DNA of 64,000 nucleotides from Stenotrophomonas sp. SAM-B (GCF_013387485.1 NZ_JABBXB010000004.1:248001-312000), one strand, 5' to 3'; shown: positions 1 to 10,616, counted from the stretch's first letter. Notes: generated by a model not told the origin, from the letters alone. Translations and numbers: made by a program.

Positions 1-1
1 G

Positions 2-2155
2 CGCGGGCCGGAAAGCCTGGACTGGCTCGGCGTCCCGATGCTGCGCGATGGGCGCGTGTGCGGCGCGATCGTAGTCCAGAGCTACGAACACCGCGCGCGC
101 TATGACGAGGCCGACCGCACCCTGCTGGGCTATGTCGCCCAGCATATTCTCACCGCGATGGACCGGCGCCAGGCGCAGGTGCAGCTGGAGCGCCAGGTCG
201 AGCGCCGCACGGTGGAGCTGCAGCGCGCCAACCGCAACCTGCAGGAGGAGGTGGTCGAGCGCCGCCGCGCCGAGAAACTGCAGCTGGCCCTGTTCAACAT
301 CGCCGAACTGGCGATGAGCGCCGAGTCGCTGTCGCAGTACTACGGCCAGGTGCATGGCGTCGTCGGTACGCTGCTGGACGCACGCAATTTCTACATCGCG
401 CTGGTCAACGAAAAGGGCGATGGGCTGGAATTCGTGTACTCGGTGGACGAGTACAACCCGTCGCGCGCGCCGCGCCCCTTCAGCGAAGGACTGACCGAGT
501 TCATCGTGCGCAACCGGCAACCCCTGCTGGCGACCCGCGAGCGCATCGACGCGCTGCGCGACAGCGGCGTGGTCCGTGAGTTCGGCGCCCGGTCGAACTG
601 CTGGCTCGGGGTGCCGCTGCTGAGCGATGACGATGTGGTCGGCGTGATCGTGGTGCAGAGCTATTCGCCGGAGGTGGTGTTCACCGTCCACGACCAGCGT
701 CTGCTGACCTTCGTCGCGCAGAACATCGGCAACGGCCTGTCCCGCCAGCGCGACCAGGAGCGGCTGCGCAACGCGCATGCCGACCTGGAAAAGCGCGTGG
801 ACGAGCGAACCCGCGAGCTGGCCGACGTCAACGACAAACTGCTCGGCCAGATCGGCGAGCGCCTGCGCGCCGAACAGCGCCTGACCCACCAGGCCATGCA
901 CGACGCGCTGACCGGTTTGCCCAACCGCCTGCACCTGCTGGATCGGCTGGAAGATGCGATCGCGCGTGCGCGCGGCAGCGAAGGGCAGGGCTTTGCGGTG
1001 CTGTTCCTGGACCTGGACCGGTTCAAGCTGGTCAACGACAGCATCGGCCATGCCGCCGGCGATCAAATGCTGGTGGAGGTGGCCAAACGCATCGTCTCGA
1101 TGATTTCCGCACAGGACGTGGTCGCCCGGCTTGGGGGCGACGAGTTCGCGATCCTGCTCCAGTGTGGCGATGGCCTGGCCTCGGCGCTGGAGTTCTCGCA
1201 GCGCATGCTGGTGGCGCTGGAGGAATCGATGTGGGTGAAGGGGCGCGAGCTGTTCCCGTCCGGCAGCCTGGGCATCGCCATGTGGAATCCGCGCTATCGC
1301 AACGGCGAAGAACTGGTGCGCGATGCGGATGCGGCGATGTACCGGGCCAAGGCGCAGGGCAATGACCGCTGCGCCGTGTTCGATGAGGCGATGCGCGAGC
1401 AGGCGCTGCGCAGCCTGGACCTGGAAGCGGACCTGCGCCGGGCCATCATCAACCGCGATTTCGTGCCGTTCTACCAGCCGATCATGCGGCTCAGCGACGG
1501 CGAGCTGGTCGGCCACGAGGCACTGCTGCGCTGGCAGCACGAGCGTCGCGGGCTGCTGCTGCCCAGTGCGTTCCTGGACCTGGGCGAGGAGAGCGGCCTG
1601 ATCGAGCAGGTGGACTGGCTGCTGTACGAGCAGGTGATCACCCAGCTCGCGCGCGGCGGCCGCGGTTATCTGTCGGTGAATGTGTCGCCGCGGCACTTCC
1701 GCTCGGCCGACTTCAGCGCCCGCCTGTTCGGACTGATCGAAGCGGCCGGCGCCGATCCGCATCGGTTGCGCCTGGAAATCACCGAAGTGGCGCTGCTCGA
1801 TGATGGCCCGCGTACGCTGCGCATCCTGCAGACCCTGCGCGACCGCGGCGTGCTGGTGCAGCTGGATGATTTCGGCACCGGATTCTCGGCGCTGTCCTAC
1901 CTGCACCGGTTCCCGATCTCGACGCTGAAGATCGATCAATCGTTCATCGCCGGCCTGCATGGGCAGGACATGCAGAGCACGCACGCGCTGGTGCAGGGCG
2001 TGCTGTCGCTGGCGCGCACGCTGGGCATCGAAACCGTGGGCGAGGGCATCGAGACCCAGGCCCAGCACGACACGCTGCTGCAGCTGGGCTGCGATTACGG
2101 CCAGGGCTACCTGCTCGGCCGGCCGGCCCCGATGGCGGCGACCGCGACGGCCTGA
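2..2155 (+). CDS. GAF-GGDEF-EAL cyclic-di-GMP signalling protein (5' end missing)
   Basis: The reading frame is already open at base 2, so the gene starts outside the window; the first ATG (base 38) falls inside a GAF domain and is not the real start. Visible order: tail of one GAF domain (WLGVPMLRDG, IVVQSY), a Glu/Arg-rich coiled coil, a second GAF domain with nearly the same core (WLGVPLLSDD, IVVQSY), another coiled coil, GGDEF, then EAL. The GGDEF motif is intact (ARLGGDEF, about residue 366 from base 38) and so is EAL (GHEALLRW, about 492) with DDFGTGFS and EGIET. Both catalytic cores therefore look usable for making and breaking c-di-GMP. The inhibitory RxxD site before GGDEF is replaced by SAQD, so product inhibition through that site is not expected. 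The repeated GAF domains suggest a soluble sensor; the ligand is unknown. Confidence 0.93.
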   Translation, partial: RGPESLDWLGVPMLRDGRVCGAIVVQSYEHRARYDEADRTLLGYVAQHILTAMDRRQAQVQLERQVERRTVELQRANRNLQEEVVERRRAEKLQLALFNIAELAMSAESLSQYYGQVHGVVGTLLDARNFYIALVNEKGDGLEFVYSVDEYNPSRAPRPFSEGLTEFIVRNRQPLLATRERIDALRDSGVVREFGARSNCWLGVPLLSDDDVVGVIVVQSYSPEVVFTVHDQRLLTFVAQNIGNGLSRQRDQERLRNAHADLEKRVDERTRELADVNDKLLGQIGERLRAEQRLTHQAMHDALTGLPNRLHLLDRLEDAIARARGSEGQGFAVLFLDLDRFKLVNDSIGHAAGDQMLVEVAKRIVSMISAQDVVARLGGDEFAILLQCGDGLASALEFSQRMLVALEESMWVKGRELFPSGSLGIAMWNPRYRNGEELVRDADAAMYRAKAQGNDRCAVFDEAMREQALRSLDLEADLRRAIINRDFVPFYQPIMRLSDGELVGHEALLRWQHERRGLLLPSAFLDLGEESGLIEQVDWLLYEQVITQLARGGRGYLSVNVSPRHFRSADFSARLFGLIEAAGADPHRLRLEITEVALLDDGPRTLRILQTLRDRGVLVQLDDFGTGFSALSYLHRFPISTLKIDQSFIAGLHGQDMQSTHALVQGVLSLARTLGIETVGEGIETQAQHDTLLQLGCDYGQGYLLGRPAPMAATATA

Positions 2156-2176
2156 ACCGTCGCGGCAGCGGGTGGA

Positions 2177-2770
2177 TCAACGCAGCGCGTTGGCCCGCTT
2201 CTCATCGATCCACTTGGACGCCTGCGCAGGCTCGTAGGCGCGCATCCAGGCGAGCATTTCATCGATGTCCGAGCCGTACCACAGGTCCGCGCGCTGGGCC
2301 GGGTGCAGGAAGCGCTCTTCGACCATGCGATCGATCATGCCGATCAGGGGGGCGTAGAAGCCGTCCACATCCAGGAACGCGCACGGCTTGTTGCCGATGC
2401 CCAGCTGGCGCCAGGTCAGCATCTCGAAGATTTCTTCCATGGTGCCGAAGCCGCCGGGCAGGGCCACGAACGCATCGGAGAGGTCGAACATGCGCGACTT
2501 GCGCTCGTGCATCGAACCGACGATTTCCAGCTCGGTCAGGCCGCGGTGGGCGACTTCCCAGTCCGCCAGCTGCTGCGGGATCACGCCGGTGACTTCACCA
2601 CCGCCTTCCAGCACGGCATTGGCCACGGTGCCCATCAGGCCGACGTTGCCGCCGCCGTAGACCAGGCGCAGGCCGTCCCGGGCGATGCGGTCACCCAGCG
2701 CGATGGCGCGCTCGGTATAGACCGGCTTGCTGCCGGGGTTGGAACCACAGTAAACGCAAATCGACTTCAT
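2177..2770 (-). CDS. LOG-family protein (TIGR00730; cytokinin riboside 5'-monophosphate phosphoribohydrolase-like)
   Basis: A 197-residue cytoplasmic Rossmann-type protein of the LOG family, whose studied members hydrolyse nucleoside 5'-monophosphates to free base and ribose 5-phosphate. The diagnostic PGGFGTMEE motif is at residues 105-113, with the conserved MHERK before it and YGGG near residue 38. I chose the ATG at 2770 because the protein then begins MKSICVYCGS as in the family and has an AGGA ribosome site; a longer in-frame extension to 2908 runs through a terminator-like hairpin and is not credible. It lies behind the aminotransferase gene, separated by that hairpin, so it is probably transcribed separately. 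Family assignment is firm; the natural substrate is not known. Confidence 0.92.
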   Translation of the reverse strand: MKSICVYCGSNPGSKPVYTERAIALGDRIARDGLRLVYGGGNVGLMGTVANAVLEGGGEVTGVIPQQLADWEVAHRGLTELEIVGSMHERKSRMFDLSDAFVALPGGFGTMEEIFEMLTWRQLGIGNKPCAFLDVDGFYAPLIGMIDRMVEERFLHPAQRADLWYGSDIDEMLAWMRAYEPAQASKWIDEKRANALR

Positions 2771-2810
2771 TGGATCTTCCTGTTGTTCGTATCTGTAGCG
2801 ACCGGAAACG

Positions 2811-2855
2811 AAAAAGCCCCGCCGATGACCGGTGCGTTGGTCTCGTGACGGGGTG
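2811..2855 (-). terminator. Intrinsic terminator behind the class III aminotransferase gene
   Basis: Read on the minus strand there is a two-part stem: CCCCG pairs with CGGGG and, inside it, GACC pairs with GGTC. It is followed by CTTTTT. It sits after the aminotransferase stop and before the LOG start, so it would end the former transcript; attenuation of the LOG gene is also possible. Confidence 0.6.
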
Positions 2856-2920
2856 TCGTTCCGCAGGTGCGGTGCCGGATTATCGCGTGTTTCGGGCGCG
2901 GGGGCCAATCGGCCACGGGG

Positions 2921-2971
2921 GTAGAGCCGACCGTTGGTCGGCTGCCTTTTCTCCTCCCGTCGGTCGGCTAC
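2921..2971. repeat. SMAG (GTAG) palindromic repeat, inverted dimer
   Basis: GTAG followed by the palindrome AGCCGACCGTTGGTCGGCT (2921-2943), then a second head-to-head copy ending in GGTCGGCTAC at 2971. This is the structure of the GTAG-headed REP-like repeats of Stenotrophomonas. It lies between the LOG and aminotransferase genes. Confidence 0.8.
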
Positions 2972-3007
2972 CCACCGTGCGGGCTCACACCCGCACGGCC
3001 GCCGAAC

Positions 3008-4504
3008 TCAGGCGGCCTGCGACTGCTCCTTGCGCGGGCCTTCCTTCAGGGCGCGGCCGACCAGGCCGACCAGCAGGTCCAGCTCCTCGCCATCCATCCC
3101 GAAGTGCGGGGTGAAGCGCAGCGAGTTCTCGCCGCCATGGATCACGTTGATGCCGTGGTTGCGCAGCCATTCCTCGGTGGAACCGGTGCCGTAGCACTTG
3201 AACTGCGGGGCCAGCTCGCAGGAGAACAGCAGGCCGGTGCCCTGCACCTTGGTGATCAGCCCGCCCAGCTCGGTCTTCAGCTGCTCCAGCTTGCGCACCG
3301 CTTCGGCACCGCGCACGCGGATGTTCTCGCGCACTTGCGGCGTCAGCAGCGACAGCGTGGCGCAGGCCACGTCCAGCGCCCGCGGGTTGGAGGTCATCGT
3401 GTTGCCGTAGATGCCCTTGCGGTACAGCTGCGCGGCATGCCCGGTCACGGCCAGCACCGAGAGCGGGAACTGGGCGGCGTTGAGCGCCTTGGAATACGTC
3501 TCCATGTCCGGCACGTCCAGGCCTTCGAAGCCCGGGTAATCCACGATCGAGAGCACGCCGTGCGCGCGCAGGCCGGCCTGGATCGAATCCAGCAGTAGGA
3601 GGCTGCCGTGCTGGCGGGTCAGCTCGCGGGCCAGCGCATAGAACGTCGGCGGCACCGAACGGCCCGGATCGCCTTCGCCCATCACCGGCTCCAGGAACAC
3701 GGCCTCGATGAACCAGCGGTTCTGCTCGGCCTCGGCGAACACGCGCTTGAGCGCGTCTTCGTCATACGGCGCGATCGCGATGACCGTGTCCTCGCCCCGG
3801 TAGCTGGCCAGGTGCTGCATGTAGGTTTTGCGGCTGGAGTCGGAATACAGGCCCGGACGGTCGGTGCGGCCGTGGAAACTGCCCTTGACCACCACGCGCT
3901 TGATCTTCGCACCGGCGTGGCGGGCGCCCGGGTCGGTCTGCAGCTTGGCGTTGACGTCGGCGATGCGGGCGGCCAGGCCGACCGCTTCGGAGCCGGAATT
4001 CAGGCACATGAAGTGGCTGTACGGGCAGCCGCCGCGCCGGTGACCAATCTCCTTGCGCAGCGCCTGGATGAAGCGATGCTGGGACAGGCTGGGGGTCATC
4101 ACATTGGCCATCACCTGCGGGGCGGCCATCGCCTCCATCACCGCCTCGGGGGCGTGGCCGAAGCCGAGCATGCCGTAGCCGCCGGCGTCGTACAGCACTG
4201 CACCCTTCAGGGTGACGACCCACGCGCCACGGGCGGCGAGGGCGACATACGGGGTGACCGCATCATCGGCATAGAAATTGACGAACCCCTCCTGCATCGC
4301 ATCGATCTGGGCGCGCTCGTCCAGGGCCAGCAGGTCGCCCAGATCGGCGCGCACACGCTCGAATTCAGCGGCGGCGGCATCGATGGCGGCGACCAGGGCG
4401 GGGTGGCCGGCGGCCAGGCGTTCGAGGGTGGCGTCATCCAGGCCGGTGGTGAGGCGGGTGCCGGGCTGGGCGCGAAGCGGGGCGAGACGTTCGATGAAGC
4501 TCAT
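3008..4504 (-). CDS. Class III PLP-dependent aminotransferase, substrate unknown
   Basis: A 498-residue cytoplasmic enzyme of the acetylornithine/ornithine aminotransferase fold. Family marks are the substrate/PLP loop LNSGSEAV, the KGSFHGRTDRP segment, DSIQAG (Asp that holds the PLP pyridine nitrogen) and the Schiff-base lysine in METYSKALN. An N-terminal segment of about 90 residues precedes the fold. The start at 4504 has an AGGAGA ribosome site; an extension to 4591 lacks one. The sequence around the active lysine departs from the common DE(V/I)QTG...K pattern, so I do not assign a substrate. It stands alone, divergent from queA and separated from the LOG gene by a terminator. Confidence 0.85.
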   Translation of the reverse strand: MSFIERLAPLRAQPGTRLTTGLDDATLERLAAGHPALVAAIDAAAAEFERVRADLGDLLALDERAQIDAMQEGFVNFYADDAVTPYVALAARGAWVVTLKGAVLYDAGGYGMLGFGHAPEAVMEAMAAPQVMANVMTPSLSQHRFIQALRKEIGHRRGGCPYSHFMCLNSGSEAVGLAARIADVNAKLQTDPGARHAGAKIKRVVVKGSFHGRTDRPGLYSDSSRKTYMQHLASYRGEDTVIAIAPYDEDALKRVFAEAEQNRWFIEAVFLEPVMGEGDPGRSVPPTFYALARELTRQHGSLLLLDSIQAGLRAHGVLSIVDYPGFEGLDVPDMETYSKALNAAQFPLSVLAVTGHAAQLYRKGIYGNTMTSNPRALDVACATLSLLTPQVRENIRVRGAEAVRKLEQLKTELGGLITKVQGTGLLFSCELAPQFKCYGTGSTEEWLRNHGINVIHGGENSLRFTPHFGMDGEELDLLVGLVGRALKEGPRKEQSQAA

Positions 4505-4751
4505 TGCAGATCTCCTGAAACGATGGCGGCACGGCGGAAAAGCAAAACGCGCGTCTATTCGCGCGCGCTTCGGGCATTCCTGCTCGTGCATCAGACTTCC
4601 GGCTCGATGCTAGCACGCGGTTTTTCGCGCGATAACCCCGTCAAAAACTGTTGCAGAGCAGCATTTTGCGCGACGTTTGCTCAAAGCTGCATTGCCACCG
4701 AGGGCCAGTCGTACAATGGCCGACATTGCCTACACGTTGCCGTGCGCTCCC

Positions 4752-5783
4752 TTGAAGAAGTCCGATTTCAACTACGACCTGCCGCCCGAACTGATCGCCC
4801 AGGCCCCGCTCGCGGAGCGCTCGGCCAGCCGCCTGATGGTGGTCCCGCCAGCCCCGGCCCCCTTCGAGCACCGCCAGGTGCGCGACCTGCCGCAGCTGCT
4901 GCGTGCGGGCGACCTGCTGGTGTTCAACGATACCCGCGTGATCCCGGCCCGCCTGTTCGGCCAGAAGGCCAGCGGCGGCCGCGTCGAGATCCTGATCGAG
5001 CGCCTGCTCGGCGGGCAGCAGGCGCGCGCCCAGGTCGGCGCCAGCAAGTCGCCCAAGCCGGGCAGCCGCATCGCCCTGGATGCGGGTGGCGAGGCCGAGG
5101 TGCTGGGCCGCGATGGCGAGTTCTATGTGCTGCAGTTCCATGTGCCCGAGGCGCTGGAGCAGTGGCTGCTACACGCCGGCCGGCTGCCGTTGCCGCCCTA
5201 CATCCAGCGCGAGCCGGGGGTGGACGACCGCGAGCGCTATCAGACGGTGTTCGCCCGCGAGATCGGCGCGGTGGCCGCCCCGACCGCCGGGCTGCACTTC
5301 GATGAAGCCCTGCTGGCCACCTTGAAGGACACCGGCGTCGACTTCGGCCATGTGACCCTGCACGTGGGCGCGGGCACGTTCCAGCCGGTCCGCGTGGACG
5401 ACCTGAAGGAACACGTGATGCACCGCGAATGGCTGAACGTCGGCGCCGAGCTGGTCCAGCAGGTGCGCCGCACGCGCGCTGCCGGCGGCCGGGTGATCGG
5501 GGTCGGCACGACCGTGGTGCGGGCGCTGGAAAGCGCCATGCGCGAGGGCGAGCTGCTGCCGTACGCCGGGGAAACCCAGATTTTCATCACCCCGGGCTAC
5601 CGCATCCGCAGCGTGGACGCGATGGTGACCAACTTCCATCTGCCGGAAAGCACGCTGCTGATGATGATCTCGGCGTTTGCCGGCCAGGCCCGGGTGTTCG
5701 AGGCCTACCAGGCCGCGATCCAGGAGAAGTACCGGTTCTTCAGCTATGGCGATGCGATGCTGCTGTTCCCGCAGGGGGAATGA
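4752..5783 (+). CDS. queA: S-adenosylmethionine:tRNA ribosyltransferase-isomerase
   Basis: Transfers and isomerises the ribose of SAM onto 7-aminomethyl-7-deazaguanine at position 34 of tRNAs, giving epoxyqueuosine. The family segments PPYIQRE, AVAAPTAGLHFD, THNFHLPES-type (VTNFHLPEST) and EKYRFFSYGDAM are all present. I place the start at the TTG at 4752, because the product then begins (M)KKSDFNYDLP, matching the N-terminus of QueA (MRVTDFSFELP in E. coli), and gives 343 residues against 356. An in-frame ATG at 4716 would add 12 residues, but it overlaps a TACAAT that looks like a promoter -10 box. Neither start has a clear Shine-Dalgarno. The gene is followed 66 bases later by tgt, an earlier step of the same pathway. 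Confidence 0.95.
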   Translation: MKKSDFNYDLPPELIAQAPLAERSASRLMVVPPAPAPFEHRQVRDLPQLLRAGDLLVFNDTRVIPARLFGQKASGGRVEILIERLLGGQQARAQVGASKSPKPGSRIALDAGGEAEVLGRDGEFYVLQFHVPEALEQWLLHAGRLPLPPYIQREPGVDDRERYQTVFAREIGAVAAPTAGLHFDEALLATLKDTGVDFGHVTLHVGAGTFQPVRVDDLKEHVMHREWLNVGAELVQQVRRTRAAGGRVIGVGTTVVRALESAMREGELLPYAGETQIFITPGYRIRSVDAMVTNFHLPESTLLMMISAFAGQARVFEAYQAAIQEKYRFFSYGDAMLLFPQGE

Positions 5784-6980
<1,197 letters not shown>

Positions 6981-7135
6981 AGTGACCCCGGCCGGCCGCT
7001 CCGGCGCGCCGACCCTGCCAAACGGCCCAAGGACGAACTCCCGGGGCCATGGCATACTTCGAGGCTGACCCCCGTTTCGCGGCGACTCCCTGACCCTCAA
7101 AGGGGGCAGGGCGCCTCCCAACCCAAGGACACACT

Positions 7136-7480
7136 ATGAACCTGCTCGCCTTCCTGATTCCCACCGCCAACGCCCAGGCCGCCGGTGGCCAGCCGCAGGG
7201 CATGGGTCTGACCACCCTGCTGTTCCCGATCATCCTGATCGCGATCATGTACTTCCTGATGATCCGCCCGCAGATGAAGCGCCAGAAGGAACACAAGGCC
7301 ATGCTGGAGAAGGTCAAGCGCGGTGACGAAGTGCTGACCAACGGCGGCATCGCCGGCGTGGTCACCGACATCGGCGACAACTTCATCACCATCGAAGTGG
7401 CCGAGAACGTGCGCATCCGCGTGCAGAAGGGCGCCGTGGGCAATGTGCTGCCGACCGGCACGCTGAAGTCGGCCAACTGA
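7136..7480 (+). CDS. yajC: Sec translocon accessory protein YajC
   Basis: A 114-residue inner-membrane protein with one transmembrane helix (LLFPIILIAIMYFLMIRPQ, about residues 25-43) followed by a basic cytoplasmic domain that starts QMKRQKEHK. The FLMIRPQ motif is characteristic. YajC joins SecD and SecF in the complex that assists SecYEG; the genes follow directly downstream. The spacer before it (6981-7135) holds no ORF of note. Confidence 0.97.
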   Translation: MNLLAFLIPTANAQAAGGQPQGMGLTTLLFPIILIAIMYFLMIRPQMKRQKEHKAMLEKVKRGDEVLTNGGIAGVVTDIGDNFITIEVAENVRIRVQKGAVGNVLPTGTLKSAN

Positions 7481-7538
7481 TCCACTCCCTTTCCGTTCAA
7501 CCGCGGTGCCGGGACGGGCACCGCGCGGGACCCAAGCA

Positions 7539-9392
7539 ATGCTCGAATTTCCACGCTGGAAGTATTTCCTCATCCTGATCGTGCTGGCGGTCAGTGCGTT
7601 GTACGCACTGCCCAACATCTACCAGAAGGACCCTGCCGTGCAGATCACCGCCAACCGTGGCGGGCAGATCGACGACGCCCTGCGCGACCGCGTGCTGGGT
7701 GACCTCAAGCAGGCCGGCGTGGAGCCGCTGTCGGTGGCCAAGGAAGGCGACAGCCTGATCGTGCGCCTGCCGACGCTGCAGGCGCAGACCGCCGCCAACG
7801 ACGCCCTGCGCGACGAGATGGGCGAGGACTACGTGGTCGCCCTGAACCTGGCGTCCACCGTGCCGGACTGGCTGAGCGACCTCGGCGCCAAGCCGATGGT
7901 GCTGGGCCTGGATCTGCAGGGCGGCGTGCACTTCGTGCTGCAGGTCGACCAGAAGGCGGCCCTGGACAAGCGTCTGGATGCCTACGCCGAAGACGTGCGG
8001 ACCAGCCTGCGCGATGCCCGCATCGCCTACCAGTCGGTGGAGCGTCGTGGCGACAACACCATCGTGGCCACCATCAGCCCGTCCGCCGGTGCCGATGCGG
8101 CGGCGCGTGCCCGTGAGGTCATGCTCAAGGCGCAGCCGACGCTGGGCTACGAGGTGGCGGGCAACCGCATCACGGTGAGCATGCCCGAGGCCGAGCTGAC
8201 CGCGATCGCCAATGGCGCCATCGAGCAGAACGTCAATACCCTGCGCAACCGCGTCAACCAGCTCGGCGTGGCCGAGCCGATCATCCAGCGCCAGGGTGCC
8301 GACCGCGTGGTCGTGCAGCTCCCGGGCGTGCAGGACACCGCCGAAGCCAAGCGCATGATCGGTGCCACCGCGACGCTGGAGTACCGCGCCGTGGTCGAGG
8401 GCAATGCCCAGGATGCGATCACCAGCGGCCGCATCCCGCCGGAGGCCAAGGTCTACCAGCAGCGCGACAACCGCGGCCCGATCCTGCTCAACAAGCGCGT
8501 GATCGTGACCGGTGACCAGATGGTCGCCGCGCAGGCCACCACCGACCAGAACGGTTCGGCGGCGGTCAGCGTGACGCTGAACAACGTCGGCGGCCAGCGC
8601 ATGTTCGACTTCACCAGCGCCAACGTGAACAAGCCGATGGCGGTGGTCTACACCGAGCGCATCCCGACCGTGAACGTGGTCGACGGCAAGGAAGTGCGCA
8701 GCTTCCGCGTCAAGGAAGAGGTGATCTCGGTCGCCAACATCAACGGCGTGTTCGGCAAGAACTTCCAGACCACCGGCCTGGACAAGCTCGAAGCGGACAA
8801 CCTGGCCAAGCTGCTGAAATCCGGCTCGCTGGCCGCACCGATGGACTTCGTCGAAGAGCGCATCGTCGGCCCGAGCCTGGGTGCGGAGAACGTCGAGCGC
8901 GGCGTGACCGCGGTCGGCTTCGCGTTCCTGTTCACCCTGATCTTCTTCACCGTGTACTACCGCATGTTCGGCGTGATCACCTCGGTGGCCATGCTGTTCA
9001 ACCTGCTGATCGTGGTGGCGGTGATGTCGCTGTTCGGCGCGACGATGACGTTGCCGGGCTTCGCCGGTCTGGCGCTGTCGATCGGCCTGTCGGTCGACGC
9101 CAACGTGCTGATCAACGAGCGTATCCGTGAAGAGCTGCGGGCCGGCATGCCGCCCAAGTCGGCCATCGTCGCCGGTTACGAGAAGGCTTCCGGGACCATC
9201 CTGGACGCCAATCTCACCGGCATCCTGGCGGGTGTGGCGTTGTATGCGTTCGGTACCGGCCCGCTGAAGGGCTTCGCCGTGACCATGATCGTCGGCATCC
9301 TGGCCTCCATGTTCACTGCAATCACCGTCTCGCGTGCCCTTGCCGTGCTGCTTTACAGCCGCCGCAAGAAGCTCAAGACCCTGGCCATCTGA
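7539..9392 (+). CDS. secD: Protein translocase subunit SecD
   Basis: Inner-membrane, proton-motive-force-driven protein that pulls secreted proteins out on the periplasmic side. It is 617 residues: first transmembrane helix near the N-terminus (YFLILIVLAVSALYALP), a large periplasmic P1 domain, then five further helices in the last 170 residues. LGLDLQGGVHF and GLSVDANVLINERIREE (with the charged residues needed for proton flow) are conserved. The start at 7539 gives the normal MLEFPRWKYF opening; the frame is open further upstream without a ribosome site. Confidence 0.97.
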   Translation: MLEFPRWKYFLILIVLAVSALYALPNIYQKDPAVQITANRGGQIDDALRDRVLGDLKQAGVEPLSVAKEGDSLIVRLPTLQAQTAANDALRDEMGEDYVVALNLASTVPDWLSDLGAKPMVLGLDLQGGVHFVLQVDQKAALDKRLDAYAEDVRTSLRDARIAYQSVERRGDNTIVATISPSAGADAAARAREVMLKAQPTLGYEVAGNRITVSMPEAELTAIANGAIEQNVNTLRNRVNQLGVAEPIIQRQGADRVVVQLPGVQDTAEAKRMIGATATLEYRAVVEGNAQDAITSGRIPPEAKVYQQRDNRGPILLNKRVIVTGDQMVAAQATTDQNGSAAVSVTLNNVGGQRMFDFTSANVNKPMAVVYTERIPTVNVVDGKEVRSFRVKEEVISVANINGVFGKNFQTTGLDKLEADNLAKLLKSGSLAAPMDFVEERIVGPSLGAENVERGVTAVGFAFLFTLIFFTVYYRMFGVITSVAMLFNLLIVVAVMSLFGATMTLPGFAGLALSIGLSVDANVLINERIREELRAGMPPKSAIVAGYEKASGTILDANLTGILAGVALYAFGTGPLKGFAVTMIVGILASMFTAITVSRALAVLLYSRRKKLKTLAI

Positions 9393-9411
9393 CGGGAAGC
9401 GAATAGAAACC

Positions 9412-10386
9412 ATGAAACTTTTCCCGTTGCATCTGATCCCGAACGACACCAAGTTCGACTTCATGCGCACCCGCTGGGTGGCTGTATCGCTGGCGGCGCT
9501 GGTGTTCATTGCCGCCATCGGCTGCATTGCCTTCAAGGGCTTCAACTACGCGCTGGACTTCACCGGCGGCACTGTGGTCGAAGTACGCTTCGACAAGCCC
9601 GCTGACGTCGATGCCGTCCGCGAGCACCTGGAAGGTGCCGGCTATGCCGGTGCCCAGGTGCAGAGCTTCGGCAGCGGCAGCAACCTGCTGATCCGTCTGC
9701 AGCCGCAGGAGATGGCCGCTGGCGAGAATGCCGGCGAAGCCAACAACCGCACCGCGGAAGCCGTGCAGAAGGCGATCTCCGTGGAGGGCAACCAGGCCGC
9801 CATCGTGGGTGCCGAGTTCGTGGGCCCGCAGGTCGGCAAGGAGCTGGCCCTGAACGGCCTGTACGCGGCCCTGTTCGTGCTGATCGGCTTCCTGATCTAC
9901 ATCGGCTTCCGCTTCGAGTGGAAGTTCGCGATGGTGGCGATCATCACCACGCTGTTCGACGTACTGGTGGTGGCCGGTTACTTCTCGCTGAGTGGCCGCG
10001 AGTTCGATCTGACCGTGCTGGCCGGCCTGCTGTCGGTGATGGGCTTCTCGATCAACGACACCATCGTGGTGTTCGACCGTGTGCGTGAAAACTTCCGCAG
10101 CCTGCGTGTCGAGCCGCTGGAAGTGATGAACCGGTCGATCAACCAGACGCTGTCGCGCACGATCATCACTTCGCTGGTGTTCTTCCTGTCCGTGCTGGCG
10201 CTGTACCTGTACGGCGGTGGTTCGCTGGAAGGGTTGGCGCTGAGCCAGATGATCGGTGCGGTGATCGGTACGCTGTCGTCGATCTTCATTGCCTGCCCGC
10301 TGCTGACGATGGGCGCGCTGGCGGTGAGCAAGCAGGATCTGCTGCCGAAGGCCAAGGACGTGGAAGCGCTGGAGCGTCGTCCGTAA
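9412..10386 (+). CDS. secF: Protein translocase subunit SecF
   Basis: Partner of SecD, 324 residues. It has an N-terminal helix after MRTRWVAVS, a small periplasmic domain beginning FKGFNYALDFTGGT, and five C-terminal helices with GFSINDTIVVFDRVREN. It lies 19 bases after secD, in the same unit, and is followed by an intrinsic terminator. The in-frame ORF opens earlier inside secD; the ATG at 9412 gives the family N-terminus. Confidence 0.97.
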   Translation: MKLFPLHLIPNDTKFDFMRTRWVAVSLAALVFIAAIGCIAFKGFNYALDFTGGTVVEVRFDKPADVDAVREHLEGAGYAGAQVQSFGSGSNLLIRLQPQEMAAGENAGEANNRTAEAVQKAISVEGNQAAIVGAEFVGPQVGKELALNGLYAALFVLIGFLIYIGFRFEWKFAMVAIITTLFDVLVVAGYFSLSGREFDLTVLAGLLSVMGFSINDTIVVFDRVRENFRSLRVEPLEVMNRSINQTLSRTIITSLVFFLSVLALYLYGGGSLEGLALSQMIGAVIGTLSSIFIACPLLTMGALAVSKQDLLPKAKDVEALERRP

Positions 10387-10413
10387 GGGTGCTGGTGGTA
10401 TGAAGTATCTGGG

Positions 10414-10441
10414 AGGCCGCGCATTGCGCGGCCTTTCTTTT
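10414..10441 (+). terminator. Intrinsic terminator after secF
   Basis: Nine-base stem AGGCCGCGC with loop ATT and partner GCGCGGCCT, running into TTTCTTTT, 27 bases behind the secF stop. It ends the yajC-secD-secF transcript. Confidence 0.85.
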
Positions 10442-10616
10442 GGCTGCCCTCCCGCCCACATCGACCCCAGGCCACAAGGAACATACACCCCCGTCGGTTG
10501 TACTCCGCAGCGCTGCGCACTACGATCCCTTGCGTTCCGCGCAGCCGCTCCGGTGGCGCGCGACCTCCCTTTTCATCGCGCCGGTCCGCCCTGCGCCAGT
10601 CCCCCTCGAGGTTTAC

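Noticed and set aside
2771-2908. N-terminal extension of the LOG protein
   Set aside because: The extension is encoded by a terminator hairpin and lacks a ribosome site.
4677-4751. Longer queA starts at TTG 4677 or ATG 4716
   Set aside because: They add residues without counterpart in QueA and overlap a TACAAT promoter-like word; the family N-terminus begins at 4752.
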